64,000 nt of DNA from assembly GCA_014904845.1 (NCBI GenBank), contig MU119340.1, forward strand, positions 62,001-126,000. Direction: 5' to 3'. Shown here in pieces: positions 31,531-42,918 of this stretch. A model generated the notes under the pieces. It was not told the origin of the DNA. It searched no databases and was given only the letters and a program-made list of their open reading frames with translations. How positions within the stretch are numbered: the first letter of the stretch is position 1; every line of letters starts with the position of its first letter. Source of the DNA: Acephala macrosclerotiorum (lineage: Eukaryota > Ascomycota > Leotiomycetes > Helotiales > Mollisiaceae). Both the position numbers and the translations under genes were made by a program.

Positions 31531-33799
31531 TCAGTGCTGATGTTTGATGTTCTGCATAGATGATTGACCCTGCTGTCCAGGAAGTTCCGAGAACTTGCAA
31601 GCGTGCCTAAGCTCAGGGTACCGCCTTTGAAATGGCTCATCCAGACTCCAGTTCGACTGAACATTCACATGCCTCACGAAGGCATCTGTTAATCTCACTT
31701 CGTCGCCCTCGAAGATCAATATGTCCTGGTCTAGGTATGGCCAGTTGACATTCAAACTATCTGTATACACACGTTGAAACTCGTCCGTCGCATACTTTTC
31801 TTGGTCATTAATCACGATATCGCGGAGCTTGCCCCAGATCATCTAATTCGAGGTCAGTTACCCAGTCGTCAAAGGCAATCATCCACTTACCAAAGTTGAC
31901 CAGATGGGGTGGCCAGTTATAAGCTGCGAGGCTCGTGGACCATACCAATCCGGTAGATTATTGTATGTCTCAGGAGAAGGCGAGATCTGCCACTGCGTCA
32001 AGCGGTATATGACATACACCGCAGCTGCCTTCTCGGCCAGGCTTCGCAATGAAGTCCGGCGGATGAGGTCGACAAGAACCGACGCAACCGGATGTGTTGA
32101 GGCAGAATCTTCAAGGCTCAAAAGTCCTCTTACATTCGGATGAAACGGTCCAATGAGATCTGTCCCAGTCGCACCCTCCAGAGCCATGTTTCTCTGACGT
32201 TGCAGCAAACCGATCAATATACTGTCAACGGGGCCAGTCGGCGGCACAAGTCGAAGTGGGAGCTCCCAGGTGCGAACAGAAGGCTGGTTCACGAACGATG
32301 AAGAAACATCGTAGCCAAGATCCTGTGCTTGTCTGGACATGAGTGGATTCACCTCCGACAGATTGCCATTCATTGCGAGGGCAGAGTGTGGCGGTCTTGG
32401 GATCGGGTGAGCCATTTCTGGAATAGGGCTATTCATCGACAAAGCAGGTTGGACTTGTCTAGGCATGGGTGAAGCCATCTCGGGCATACCTGCCTCTATT
32501 CCCAGAGGATTGCTAGTTGGTGGAAATGGTAACCCATAACTGCTGATCGGTGGTGGCGCACCGATCCCAATCATGTTCCCGCTCATTCCTGAGGGGTTGT
32601 TCGTGGGGGCAATGGGCTGGATTATGCTGGTAGGGGGTGACATTCCCATCATGGCGGTGCTCATCCTGGAAGACGACATGGATGAAGATACTGGTTGCCA
32701 TGCCTGCCCTGTTGCTCAACATTAGCATGAGATGCGAAAACTTAATAAGTAAACTCAGTAAGTAAAATCTCCCTACCTAGCCTACCATTTGGGTAAGACC
32801 TGCTTCGACCAAAATGAGGTCTCGGATTGAATGGCATCCCTCTTCTGTTTACTGCAGGAGCGACTTGAGGAGGAGTGCTTGTCATATCTGGTATTGGGAG
32901 GTTGGGACTGAAAGTATCGCTTCTGGCACTGCCGGGGTCACTGAAGCCATACTCGGCCATTGAATAGTCCGGGGCGAGAGACGATATGAGCTCTCCAGCG
33001 CTCGATACGGTGAACGGCGACGAAGACAGCGAGGATCGACCAGGTGATGACCATTGTGGTGAGTACGAGTATGGAGAGTCTATCATGTCGATCCCAGAGT
33101 TCAATCCATATCTGGCTTCATAACACATACAGGTCAGTTCCGATCCAGTGACAGTAACACCAATACCATTGAAGATTCGTTGGACGAATGCTGTGGGTTT
33201 GGAATCAATTGTGTACAATTGATGGGATTCGAGGTGTTGCAATGAATTGGAGTACATACTAGAAAGGGGTGCCAACTCTGGCGAGGAAGTTACACTGCCT
33301 TCGGACCGGCCCAAGGTCTCCCTTAGATGCCTAAGTTCTTCCTCCAATTCTGCATTCCGTCTTTTCACATCTTCAATGCTTTGAGGTTCCTCTTCTCCTG
33401 ACAATTCTCGGATTCTCCGTTCCAGTTCCTCGATATGATTTTTCTGCCAAAATTCACATTAGCAACGAAACAACATTACCTAATGCTAGGCCGGCCCATC
33501 TATACACATACCGTACGTTGCCTGATGGAGCGCTGTGCTTCGCGATCATTAGCTCGTTTTCGGGCAAGCTGCTCAGGAGTCAATGAGGCGACACTTCGAG
33601 TACCAGCGCGAGAAGCTATTTCTGTTAGTGAATTGTGTCCGGCACACAAACGAGGAAAATGGACGATATCACTACATTTGGGTTACCACACTGTGCTCAT
33701 ACCTCTGCGTTTGGCTCCATGTTTGCTGCTCGAAGGGGGTTCGGGGATATCTGGTGACTCTTCAGAGTCGTGAAAATTAGGATTCTCCTCGGCGGACAT
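31531..33799 (-). CDS. bZIP transcription factor with C-terminal DUF3425 domain
   Basis: Five exons (33703-33799, 33512-33615, 32777-33443, 31891-32708, 31531-31842) give 665 residues. The basic region RKRANDREAQRSIRQR spans the second intron border and is followed by a leucine-zipper-like helix (HIEELERRIREL, then AELEEELRHLRETLG). The middle 350 residues are Pro/Ser/Met-rich and disordered, with PIPEMAHPIPRPPH-type repeats. The last 250 residues form DUF3425, with LPLRLVPPTGPVDSILIGLL and the ending NVNWPYLDQDILIF and NWSLDEPFQRRYPELR. Proteins of this layout are common in filamentous ascomycetes and bind DNA in the nucleus; targets are unknown. The first two introns cut the bZIP-coding region, as is frequent in this family. 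Confidence 0.88.
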
Positions 33800-34873
33800 G
33801 CTATGAAGGTCTAGAGCGCCTTTTGCGGTTGATCGGCTATTCCAGACGATGGAAAGAATTTGCCACGCTTAAAAGAAAGCTTGCTCGAGTCGAACGAGAT
33901 CGGTGATGGGAGTTGTGGCTCGAATAATAAAATAGATCTGATAAGATCTGATCTTTTCCGCCTGCAACTGATATATTAATCCAGACGGTACTTGCTCCAC
34001 TTCGTGGCAAAAGATTTCTTTTTGGGAGGAAGATTCTTGCACCATATAGTAAAAGGCGGTCGCGGTCGCGGACACGGACAACGATGCGATCCAAAGCTCG
34101 TGCGGCTTAAGTGCAGTAGTCAATGGCAACTGAAATAGGTTCGGAACGTATGCTGTGGGGGTTCGATGCCGTCTCGACTCTTGTGGATATCGATCGAAAA
34201 CATGGCAGGAGAATCGCCCAAATAGACTTTCGCCTAGCACATGTCACAAACTCAAAAATCATACAAAGACCAACACTGGGAAACGTGAGAGATTTGGATC
34301 GAGGTTTGTTGGTGTGAATACTGCCACCTACCAGGATGCTCTTATATCGTGTAACGGACGGAAGGGGTTGGTGCCATGGGAATTAGGGAGGGGAATGAAC
34401 TTTCAGGTCTTGACGGCTTGGACCGCTAGGACGTAAGCCGCATCGAGTTTATTCAATAGAGCTGTCGATAATTGGCTCTTTGGCCTGTGAGCTTTGATCC
34501 TTGGACTTCGATCTGTAGACCCCTCATCGTATACACCAATAATCCCCCACCAGCTCTCAGAGTCAGTTGTGGTGTCTGACTCCAGCTTTGCATAAGGGCA
34601 CGCTAGCTTAGGACAACAAGAATTTGCCACTCTGCTCGAACGGTTAGAGTTCAGTATCAAACGATTGTGGCAGTGCACGAGGAGAAGACTTTGGTTTCAA
34701 CCATAGTCTTGCCCAAGCAGGACGTGGATTCCTCGTCCATATTGACCTTTTGCCCATGGCTATCTCCAACAATCCCCATGCTGAGTCTGAATCACCATCG
34801 CATTTGGTTCTAGTTGCTAGAAGGCAAGTGCATATAAGTATTTGTTGTAAGCGCGTAAGCCACACACATGAAT
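33800..34873. other. Intergenic
   Basis: About 1.07 kb between the bZIP start and the pseudouridine-synthase end. Short open frames on both strands show no motif. No repeat or RNA gene recognised. Confidence 0.45.
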
Positions 34874-36318
34874 CTATGCGATCTCAGGGTTTTGTTCTTT
34901 CACCGCTTCCACGAGAGCTTCCATGCCTCCAACCTCCACAGGACCCTGCATTCCCTCTGGTGGCAAAGCCCAGCTGGGGAGAGGGCTGAGATAACTCCAA
35001 GATCCACCAGCATCTTCATAACGAAGACTATGCAGCCATAAGCATAGTTCCTGCTCTCCAGGATCTGTATAAAGTGGTGTTTGACAGACATCGCATAGCT
35101 CTCCCGACATTTTCTCGGCCTTCTTCTTGTTATACTCATCCACCATCTCATCATGATATGCAATGGCATCAGCAACTTCTGATTTGCCCATCCGGGAAAG
35201 ACGGGTAATGATATCCTCATCTGTATCTTGTGATGCGTCCGCATCGTTAGCTCCCAGATTCGCACCCCAAACTCGGCGGTTACTGTATATGGGGTCGTTT
35301 GCTATTGGATGACCCAGAAATTGTAGATGGACTCGCAGTTGATGGGTTCTCCCTGTTACAGGTAGACATCTGACAATAGAGTATCCTTCGGCCTCTGGAC
35401 CTCGTTTCGCTTCGCCTGTGTCAGCCTGGTCCTCGTAATTTGACTTTTGTGCTTCCTTGTTGACGGCCGGGTAGTACGCGAGCTTCTTGAAAACCGTTCG
35501 TGCTGCCTTTCCATTTGCTCGGACCCGGTTCAGACCGAGTTTTGGAGATATTTGCAATATGGGCATATCACATACAACTTCACCATCTGGAAATTTTCCT
35601 TTCACTCGTGCAACGTATTCTTTCCTAACCGTTCTTTCTGTGATCTGCAGACTCAACTTCTCTGCAGCTTTTGGATGTTTGCCAATGAACATCACACCGC
35701 TTGTCAGTCTATCGAGTCTGTTGCAAGGCAATGGGTTCCAGCTGTGCCCTCGTTCAGCACGCATGATCTCTACCACCGAGTTGTAGTTGTATCGACCTGC
35801 AGGATGGACTGGTACACCAGCTGGTTTGTTGATCACAATCATGTCTTCGTCTTCGTGGAGGATTGAGATTGGTAGAGCGGTTACAGGAGGCTCGTGTCGG
35901 TGTAGAGTATGCGAAATAATGTCGCCGTTCTTGACAATATGTGAGGTCGTTGGAACTGACTTGCCATTTACCGTTACAGCTCCACGCTCTATGGCACCTT
36001 TCTATGTCTGTTAGACCTAGGTGCCTGAAAGAGCTTACAAAATGGACTTACATAGTACTCAAGTGGCCGGTCTCTAAATTCGCTTGAAAATATATCTAGC
36101 AACTCTCGCCCTCTCCATCTCTCCTTGCAGTATGTATTATATGTGAAATGATATGGCGCTACACGTCGCAATCCATTATCGAGATAGTAGGGACGAGGCC
36201 AAGGATCGCACGGCGTCACAACGACCGGCGGCGGATCTTGCAGAGGTTTCTTCTCTACCAACGGTGGGTATGATGTAGTTTGAGGAACTTCAACGAGTGC
36301 CATTGTGGGATTGGCCAT
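34874..36318 (-). CDS. PUS9: tRNA pseudouridine synthase, PUS9/RIB2 type (RluA family)
   Basis: Two exons (36052-36318, 34874-36001; intron 36002-36051) give 464 residues from the ATG at 36318. The N-terminal [20 protein letters not shown] and [17 protein letters not shown] are diagnostic of the PUS8/PUS9 group. An S4-like segment ([16 protein letters not shown]) comes next. The catalytic core has [16 protein letters not shown], the active-site [12 protein letters not shown] with the essential aspartate, and [17 protein letters not shown]. No deaminase domain follows, so it matches PUS9 rather than yeast RIB2. It isomerises uridine 32 in the tRNA anticodon loop (cytosolic and/or mitochondrial). 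Upstream of 36318 the frame stays open to 36444 and would add a basic Ser/Arg-rich leader without any ATG. Confidence 0.9.
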
Positions 36319-36768
36319 ACCACGCCGCCGAGCCAGCAGCGCTATGATCCTCGGTGAAGGCGCCAGCTGGATTCCAGGCGTCTGAGACTCGTGGTGGAGT
36401 TTTGTCAAAGATCTAGAACTTGATCCGGATGATCGAGAAAACAAATTATTTTCGATACGGAGTCACAAACGCGATGAACGCCAGAAGACGCCAGTATGCG
36501 CGTTCAACCGAAGGCGGTAAGGACTGGCAATTTAGTTCGGCTACTGCACCAACCCCTGTACCAACCTCGGCTTTGGAACCAAGGGGATGGGTCTTAGGGA
36601 TGATGGTTCCTGACTCGAAAGTCTTCTTCAGTTTCATCTGCAACACGGTCTCCTCCTCCTTTCTCTCCACGTTTCCATTCCTTCCGCTAGCCTCTCAAAT
36701 CGTCGACCAGCACTGAGACAATCGATCCGATCATCTGGTACAGGTCTGGGAAGCATAAAACATGCGCT
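36319..36768. promoter_or_regulatory. Shared 450-bp promoter between PUS9-like gene and thioesterase
   Basis: The two genes point away from each other and their ATGs are 450 bp apart, so this region must serve as a bidirectional promoter. About 125 bp on the PUS9 side (36319-36444) remain open in the PUS9 frame and read like a mitochondrial presequence. A plus-strand frame (36420-36716) crosses the same region but has no recognisable product. Confidence 0.5.
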
Positions 36769-37518
36769 ATGTCTCAACGAGAGCTTAAGCAGAGGAAGAG
36801 GGCGGATTACGGTTATATCCTCGATTATAGGACACGATGGTAAGATCAAGGTTATTTCCGGTGCGAACGGAGCTGATAGAACGCGCGTTAGGAGTGATAA
36901 TGATATGTAAGTCTCGCTTTCTCGGAAGCTGCTTCGTCTTTGCTATCTCTGGACTTGCGTGTGGCCCCGGAGTTCGTTCAAACGCATGCATGCTCTACCA
37001 CCCCTTGGGCCTGCAGCTCTCCTCCTTGAGATATAGATAAACAGTGACTAACTAAAAAATCAGGTACGATCACATGAACAACTCCATTTACAATTTCTTG
37101 TATGAGTAATCCTTTACTAAAGTCTCATTCATTCTTACTTCGATGTCTGTTCTCCCCGCAGATCTGACATTGGTCTAGATATGATTCCGTGGTAAACACC
37201 TATCTCATCAATGAGTGCGGTTTACACCCACCAAGCTCCGAGCAGTACGGACTTGTTGTCCATTCGCATGGAGACTTCTTCGGTCCTGTCGCCTTTCCCG
37301 CCGTAGCCGAGCTGGCTCTTCGTGTCAACAAGCTCGGAAAGAGTAGTGTCACGTACGAGATCGCTCTCTTCGAACGAGGCGTCGACGAAGTCAAGAGCGT
37401 TGGAGAGATCGTTCATGTGTTCGTGGATAGGGGATCAGGGCGCCCTTCGCCAAATGGTCTGAACTCAAGCCTTCGGGAAGGACTCCAGAAAATTCTAGCG
37501 AAACAATCGAAACTTTAA
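36769..37518 (+). CDS. Hotdog-fold thioesterase (4HBT type)
   Basis: Four exons: 36769-36839, a 15-nt micro-exon 36892-36906, 37064-37099 and 37179-37518, giving 153 residues. The joined core reads YILDYRTRW, SDNDM, YDHMNNSIYNFL, YDSVVNTYLI. The D-x-x-x-H-x-N-N pattern is the acyl-CoA-binding and catalytic signature of 4-hydroxybenzoyl-CoA-thioesterase-like proteins. VVHSHGDFFGPVAFPAVAEL and KLGKSSVTYEIALF are the central strands of the hotdog fold. The expected activity is hydrolysis of an acyl-CoA or related thioester; the substrate is unknown. All four exons are needed to keep the frame, and the micro-exon supplies the residues right before the active-site helix. No targeting signal is evident. 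Confidence 0.88.
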
Positions 37519-39057
37519 TAGCATTATGCGCCATTGAGTTCGCCATTTGGACCCTTGGTCTTAATTCCTGATATTAACTTTCGATGGAATGTTCTATGAA
37601 CAACGGCAGATGTTGGCCATGAAGGCTTAATTTTCGGTATCTGAGAACTATCAACACATCAACGATTGGCTCCTCTGTATCCTTCGGGGGTTCGAGCATA
37701 GTATCTGGCTCCGATTCCCAGGTTTTCCAAACGAGTAGACAACCCCCAGGCACAGACAGCCTGAGAGTCAAAAAAGTTCAACATATCTCAGCCACAAGGG
37801 AGGGGTGTCCGAAACGTGTGGGCTACCAGGGACAAGAATGTTTCCAGAACTTTGTGGAAGGATGGAAGTTTAACGTCAGCATTCATGTTTAGAGTCATGG
37901 CAGACAGCAGTTAGCCATTTAGGCTAGGGTCTGAATGGACCTGAAGAACAATGAAAGGTCGATGCGCCACATTTTGAAAGCGCACTCCCATATCAACGCA
38001 ACCCTCGACTTTTCTACCTTACTTCACGTCGGCTAATCAGATCAGTGGAACTTCTCAAGACCGTTTTCTCAATTGCAACCACGTGGTAGGCATCCTTCCA
38101 AACCGTCAACACATGGAAGAGCTTCATGGCGCATAAGCTTGGTTCGCCTGAAAGTATTGATTGTCCCTCAGCTCCGAGGAATTTCTCCGTTTCGGATTAT
38201 GTGCGGCAGCTGAAATGAGACCAAGAGTCGCTGTCGGTCACAAGAGCATCCCCAATCCTCTCATTACCACCATCTTCTTTTTCATCTTATTTTGTTGTCG
38301 TGTTGTTTGCTCATTTCATCGAGGGACAAGTAAGTTTCAACCCTGGGAAACAATCATTGTGCTCCTCAACTATCCCTCTACTTGACAATTTAGGGGAATG
38401 CAGGTGAAAGCGGCTGGGCAAATGGCACCGACTTTCAACCCTATGAGGATTTTGGGCTTTCTTCTCAAAGGAGATGTTGGAGTTTGTATGAGATGCGATG
38501 AGTACCAATTATGATGTCGCAGCATGTCTCCAAAACCAATAACCTCACTCGAGCGGCTATAGTATGTCACTGTTTGTGCCACCAGCGAAAATCATCGGCA
38601 ATCTTTCAAATGCCGATACTCGCCATCACCAGAACTGGGAGTGGTCGTGCAGCCTAGGCTCAACCAACTTTACCCCGCCTTCTAGCGGTGGCGTCCCGTC
38701 CCACGGAAACCACCGATAACTGGTCGGTTAAATGCTGGGGTAGCACTGGGGATCACCATCCCATCACCAATTCCCACATTGATGGCTTCGGGTTGGAGTC
38801 GTCGGAGCGTATCAAGCTCTTCATTGGCAAAGCTTGAAATAAACGAAAGAGTAGAGCCGACGGCTGCAATCATCCTGTTTCAAGCCAGAATATGATGATT
38901 GTACTACCCAACACCATACCCCGAGCCCCACCTGTCCGGAGATCACCCGTAGAGTAGCACTCACTCCCTTTATCTCTCTGTTTTCTTCCTTCTCTTATCT
39001 TTTCCAATCCTGTTGAAGAAATTCCGAATATCTGGATGTCGACTTTTTTTGCGGCAG
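37519..39057. other. Intergenic
   Basis: About 1.5 kb between two rightward genes. No motif-bearing open frame, repeat or RNA gene recognised. The last 150 bp (CT-rich, around 38965-39000) are probably promoter and leader of the transporter gene. Confidence 0.45.
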
Positions 39058-40852
39058 ATGAGAGAAATGGCTTCCGCTCTCGACAATTTTGAGAAAGGCC
39101 TAGCGCACAATGATCTAGATTCTGCTTCTGAGGGTAAAGGCACGAACCAACATATCGATCATGCGGGAAAAGATGAGAAATGTGGTGCACTGGAAGCTGG
39201 AGTTTCGCCACAGGAAAGACGGATCTTTCAAGCACCTGAGCTAGTACGAAACATGAGTCTTGAGGAGAGAGAATTGGCCGAGAAGAGGTTGAGAAGGAAA
39301 ATTGATACAAGATTGATGCCGATGATTGTTTTGATGTATATCTTGAATTATTTGGACAGGGTATGTTCTGCAAGCCCACTTTGTTGCGGTCGTTTTGCTG
39401 ACTTGCTTCAGAACAATATCGCCGCTGCGAAGCTTGCGGGTATCCTAACGGATCTCAATCTCAAGGGTGTTGAATTTCAGGTATGATATCTTCCATCACA
39501 CAAAACATTCTTACTAATTCGGGGAAAGACATCAGTCTCGATCCTCTTTGTCGGCTACCTTCTCATGCAAGTGCCATCGAACCTCTTCCTGAACAAGATT
39601 GGCAAACCCGCGATCTATCTTCCCGCATGTATGGTGGTTTGGGGTATCATATCTGGAGCGACTGCGGGATGTCAAAGCTATGGTGGGCTAATCGCCTGTC
39701 GATTCATGTTGGGTTTTGTTGAAGCTGCATACTTTGTGAGTTTCTTCTCTTCGTGAGGGAGATTGTTACTGATTAGCTAGCCCGGCTGTCTCTACTATCT
39801 CTCGTGTTGGTACACTCGCAAGGAACTCGGATTCCGCACAGCAATTTTCTACTCTGGTGCTCTGATCAGTGGAGCATTCTCTGGACTCATCGCTGCAGGA
39901 ATTAAGGCACATATGGACGGTGCTCACGGACTCAGGGCATGGCGTTGGCTATTTATCATCGAAGGAGCAATTACCGTGGTCATCGCTATCGCTTCGTTCT
40001 TCATTTTGCCAAATTTCCCAAGAACGACGTCCTGGTTGACTGAAGAAGAGCGACAACTCGCGACTTGGCGACTAGAAGAGGATATCGGTGAAGACGATTG
40101 GGTTGATTCCAAACATCAAAGTTTCCTAGTTGGTGCTAAGCTTGCATTCTCGGATATCAAGACTTACGTCCTAATGTTCATGCTCTTCGGCATCGTTGCA
40201 GCTGGAACCGTCACAAATTTCTTCCCGTAAATCTCCCACTCTTCCCCAAAACTCCACATCAAACACTAATCTCTCACTCAGAACCGTAGTAGCAACCCTA
40301 AAATACAACAGCGTCGACACCCTCCTCCTAACTGCCCCACCCTACGTCCTAGCAGTAATAACCACCTTCCTCAACTCCTGGCACGCCGACCGCACAGGCG
40401 AGCGCTTCTTCCACATCGTGTGTCCCCTCTGCTTCGCTGTCTTCGCATTCATCCTCGCCGCCTGCACCACCAAAATCGGCCCTCGCTATTTCGCCATGAT
40501 GCTCATGGTCCCAGGAGTATATACCGGCTACGTCGTGGCCTTGGCCTGGATCTCCAATTCCCTGCCTCGACCTCCGGCAAAGAGAGCTGCTGCTTTGGCG
40601 TTTATTAATGCGATTAGTAATACGAGTAGTATTTATGCTAGTTATATGTATAATGCTGATATGGGACCGAGATACGTGGTTGCGATGAGTGTTAATTGTG
40701 CGATGGCAGCGATGGCTATGTTGGCGGCTGTGACGCTGAGGTTTATTCTTGTGGGATTGAATAGGAAGTTGGAGCAAGGGATTTATATTGAGGGGGCGAT
40801 TAATTCGGGGACGACAGAGGCGGGGAAGAAGGGGTTTAGGTTTAGGATTTGA
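39058..40852 (+). CDS. MFS transporter, Dal5-type anion:cation symporter family
   Basis: Five exons (39058-39360, 39412-39480, 39529-39735, 39781-40226, 40282-40852) give 531 residues; an ATG at 39067 is an alternative start. After an acidic cytosolic N-terminus comes RRKIDTRLMPMIVLMYILNYLDR, the TM1 signature of the allantoate permease (Dal5) family. NNIAAAKLAGI and GYLLMQVPSNLFLNKIG follow, then CRFMLGFVEAAYFPGCLYYLSCWY and WRWLFIIEGAITVVIA. Twelve membrane segments are predicted. Family members import organic anions such as allantoate, nicotinate, pantothenate, biotin precursors or small peptides at the plasma membrane; the exact substrate cannot be inferred. All exons are in frame, so the gene is intact. 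Two introns preserve frame by length. Confidence 0.92.
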
Positions 40853-41243
40853 GGGGGTGGTTGGTTTGATGTATGGATGTCTCTTTGAGAGGGTGGGTGA
40901 GAGTGAAGGCAGGTTTTCTCTTTGTGTAGGAAATGGATCTCTGACCAAAAACTCAGTTTGATATGAGAATAAACTTGTGACAGTGTCGAACTCGGTGGCA
41001 TTCTTTGCATTTGACCAATCCTATATTCCAAGGTCTTTGGGACTTTAAGGCACATCTTCACTTGATAAGCTCCGTTCACCTCGAGTCAGGAATGTATATT
41101 ACTATGAAGCCTATTCTATTTTGGAGTCTTTTTTGGAATGTTCTAAAGTATCTAGTCCTTGATTTTATACACCAACAGAAAAATATCACCTTCTTCTTGC
41201 AGTCAATCATACTATCGTAAGTCATCAGTCATAGCCATCCATT
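40853..41243. other. Short convergent intergenic region
   Basis: 390 bp between the 3' ends of the Dal5-type and MATE genes. AT-rich, presumably holding both polyadenylation signals. Nothing else seen. Confidence 0.45.
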
Positions 41244-42918
41244 TCATACAGCCGGCCTCTCCCCTCCAGCAGAGCCACCATTCGTCAGCGCCTCTGGTAT
41301 TATATCGCCATCTCCCCCTTCCACCACATCCCCATGATCCATCCTCTCAAATGCCTTCTTTACCTGCCACTCCCAGTCACTCCAAGCAACAATAACCCAC
41401 TCAATACCACCCACCAAATACAATGCAATACACTGTCCAACCCACAACCCGGCCAGTCCCCACCCATGAAACGCCAACCAAATCCCCAACGGCAACGCAC
41501 CCATATAATAGCTCACCAGATTAACCGCAGCACCAATATGCTGTCTCCCCATCCCCCTCAAACTTCCACCACAAGAGCCATTCAACCCATCCGCAATCTG
41601 GAACAGTGCTACGTACGGCATAACTTCCGCTGTCAACTTGATGACTTTTTCATCATCGTTGAAGATCTTTGCGTAGAAGTCTTTGACGGACATCAAGACG
41701 ATGAGAACCAATACGCCCATAAACATACTTAACCAAGCTGCCACATTGGCTGCTCTCGCTGCTCCCTTGGCGTTCCTCGCTCCGAGGAGATTACCGACTC
41801 GAGCAGAAGCCGCGACGCCGATACCGAAGGGGATGGTGTTCATAACTTGATCTGTAGTCATAATCACACTCTGTGCCGCTAACGGTATCGTCCCAAGTCT
41901 TCCCGCAGCAAGAGCAACGATTTCAAATGCCCACCATTCTGTTCCGACATGTATCACTCCTAAGACAGCCAGACGTGCAAATGTTGATATGTTTGCCAGT
42001 GAAGCGCGGGTCCAACCTCCCCAGCAGCGAGAACCAGCTATGAAGCGAGAATAGAGTACGAGAAGGAGGAAGGAGATCCAGTATGAGAGGCCGGTTGCGA
42101 GAGGGGCGCCGATGAGGTGCAGCTTGAAGGTGTAGACGAAGAGGTAGTTGAGGGCGACGTTTAGGGGGGAGGTGATGAGGAGAACGTAGGTTCCTGGTCG
42201 CATGATTTCTGGTTTTGTTAGCTTGACCAAAGAAATATGGAGAAGGGAAGAAAGTACCTTGTGCTTGGAGATATTTCTTCATTGCTTCGAAATATACGTA
42301 GCCAAGCCCGCCGGGAATTAGGGCAGTGAGGAATTTGGCGCTGTCGACGCAGATGTATTCTTCTTGGCCGAGGAGACGGAAGACGGGTGCTGAGCAGGCC
42401 CAGAGGACGGCGACTGGGATGTAGAAAAGAGTGAGGACGATGAAGGATCGTTGGAGGAGTACGCCGAGATCGTGGGGGTTCTTGCTCCCGGTGAAGGTTG
42501 ATGATGCGATTGTGTCGAGTGCGGTAGATCCTCCGAGAGCTATCAGCCATGCTGTGGACATGGCAAACATGTAGCTGAACGCAGCTGTTGCCAGAGCTTC
42601 GGGACTCAGTCGTCCGACTACTAGAACGGAGAATGTCTGGAGTGAGTTTTGTAGTGTGTATGCCAATATCACAGGTACGGAGCCTCGTAACAAGAGTAGG
42701 AACTCCGAAAGCCATTGTCGTGTGATAGATTCGTCCTCGTCAACCACGTATGTTTCCCCCTCTGAGGTTGTAGACCTTTCTGCAGCTGTTGTGCCTGTAG
42801 AGCTGCGAGACTTGTGAATGAGGGGCGACCGCTCGTTTGGCGGGGTAGATGTCGGCGAGGAAGTTTTAGACCGAAAGAAGCTAGGAATCCATGATCTTAA
42901 ATCCCTCGAGTCGTCCAT
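41244..42918 (-). CDS. MATE-family efflux transporter
   Basis: Two exons (42258-42918, 41244-42208; intron 42209-42257) give 541 residues. A Ser/Thr-rich cytosolic N-terminus of about 80 residues precedes 12 predicted TM helices arranged as two MATE halves. The first has GSVPVILAYTLQNSLQTFSV and VGRLSPEALATAAFSYMFA, the second GTEWWAFEIVALAAGRLGTI and a GVAASARVGNLLGARNAKGA loop typical of eukaryotic MATE proteins. The family exports drugs, organic cations or metabolites in exchange for H+ or Na+ across plasma or vacuolar membranes. An upstream open frame without ATG extends to 43020, but the start at 42918 fits the family better. The gene is intact and converges with the Dal5-type gene. Confidence 0.92.

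Noticed and set aside
31379..31600. Extra terminal exon of the bZIP gene
   Set aside because: The DUF3425 domain is already complete at 31531 and no good splice pair links the frames.
36420..36716. 98-codon frame in the PUS9/thioesterase promoter
   Set aside because: Overlaps the non-AUG extension of PUS9 on the other strand and has no coding signature of its own.
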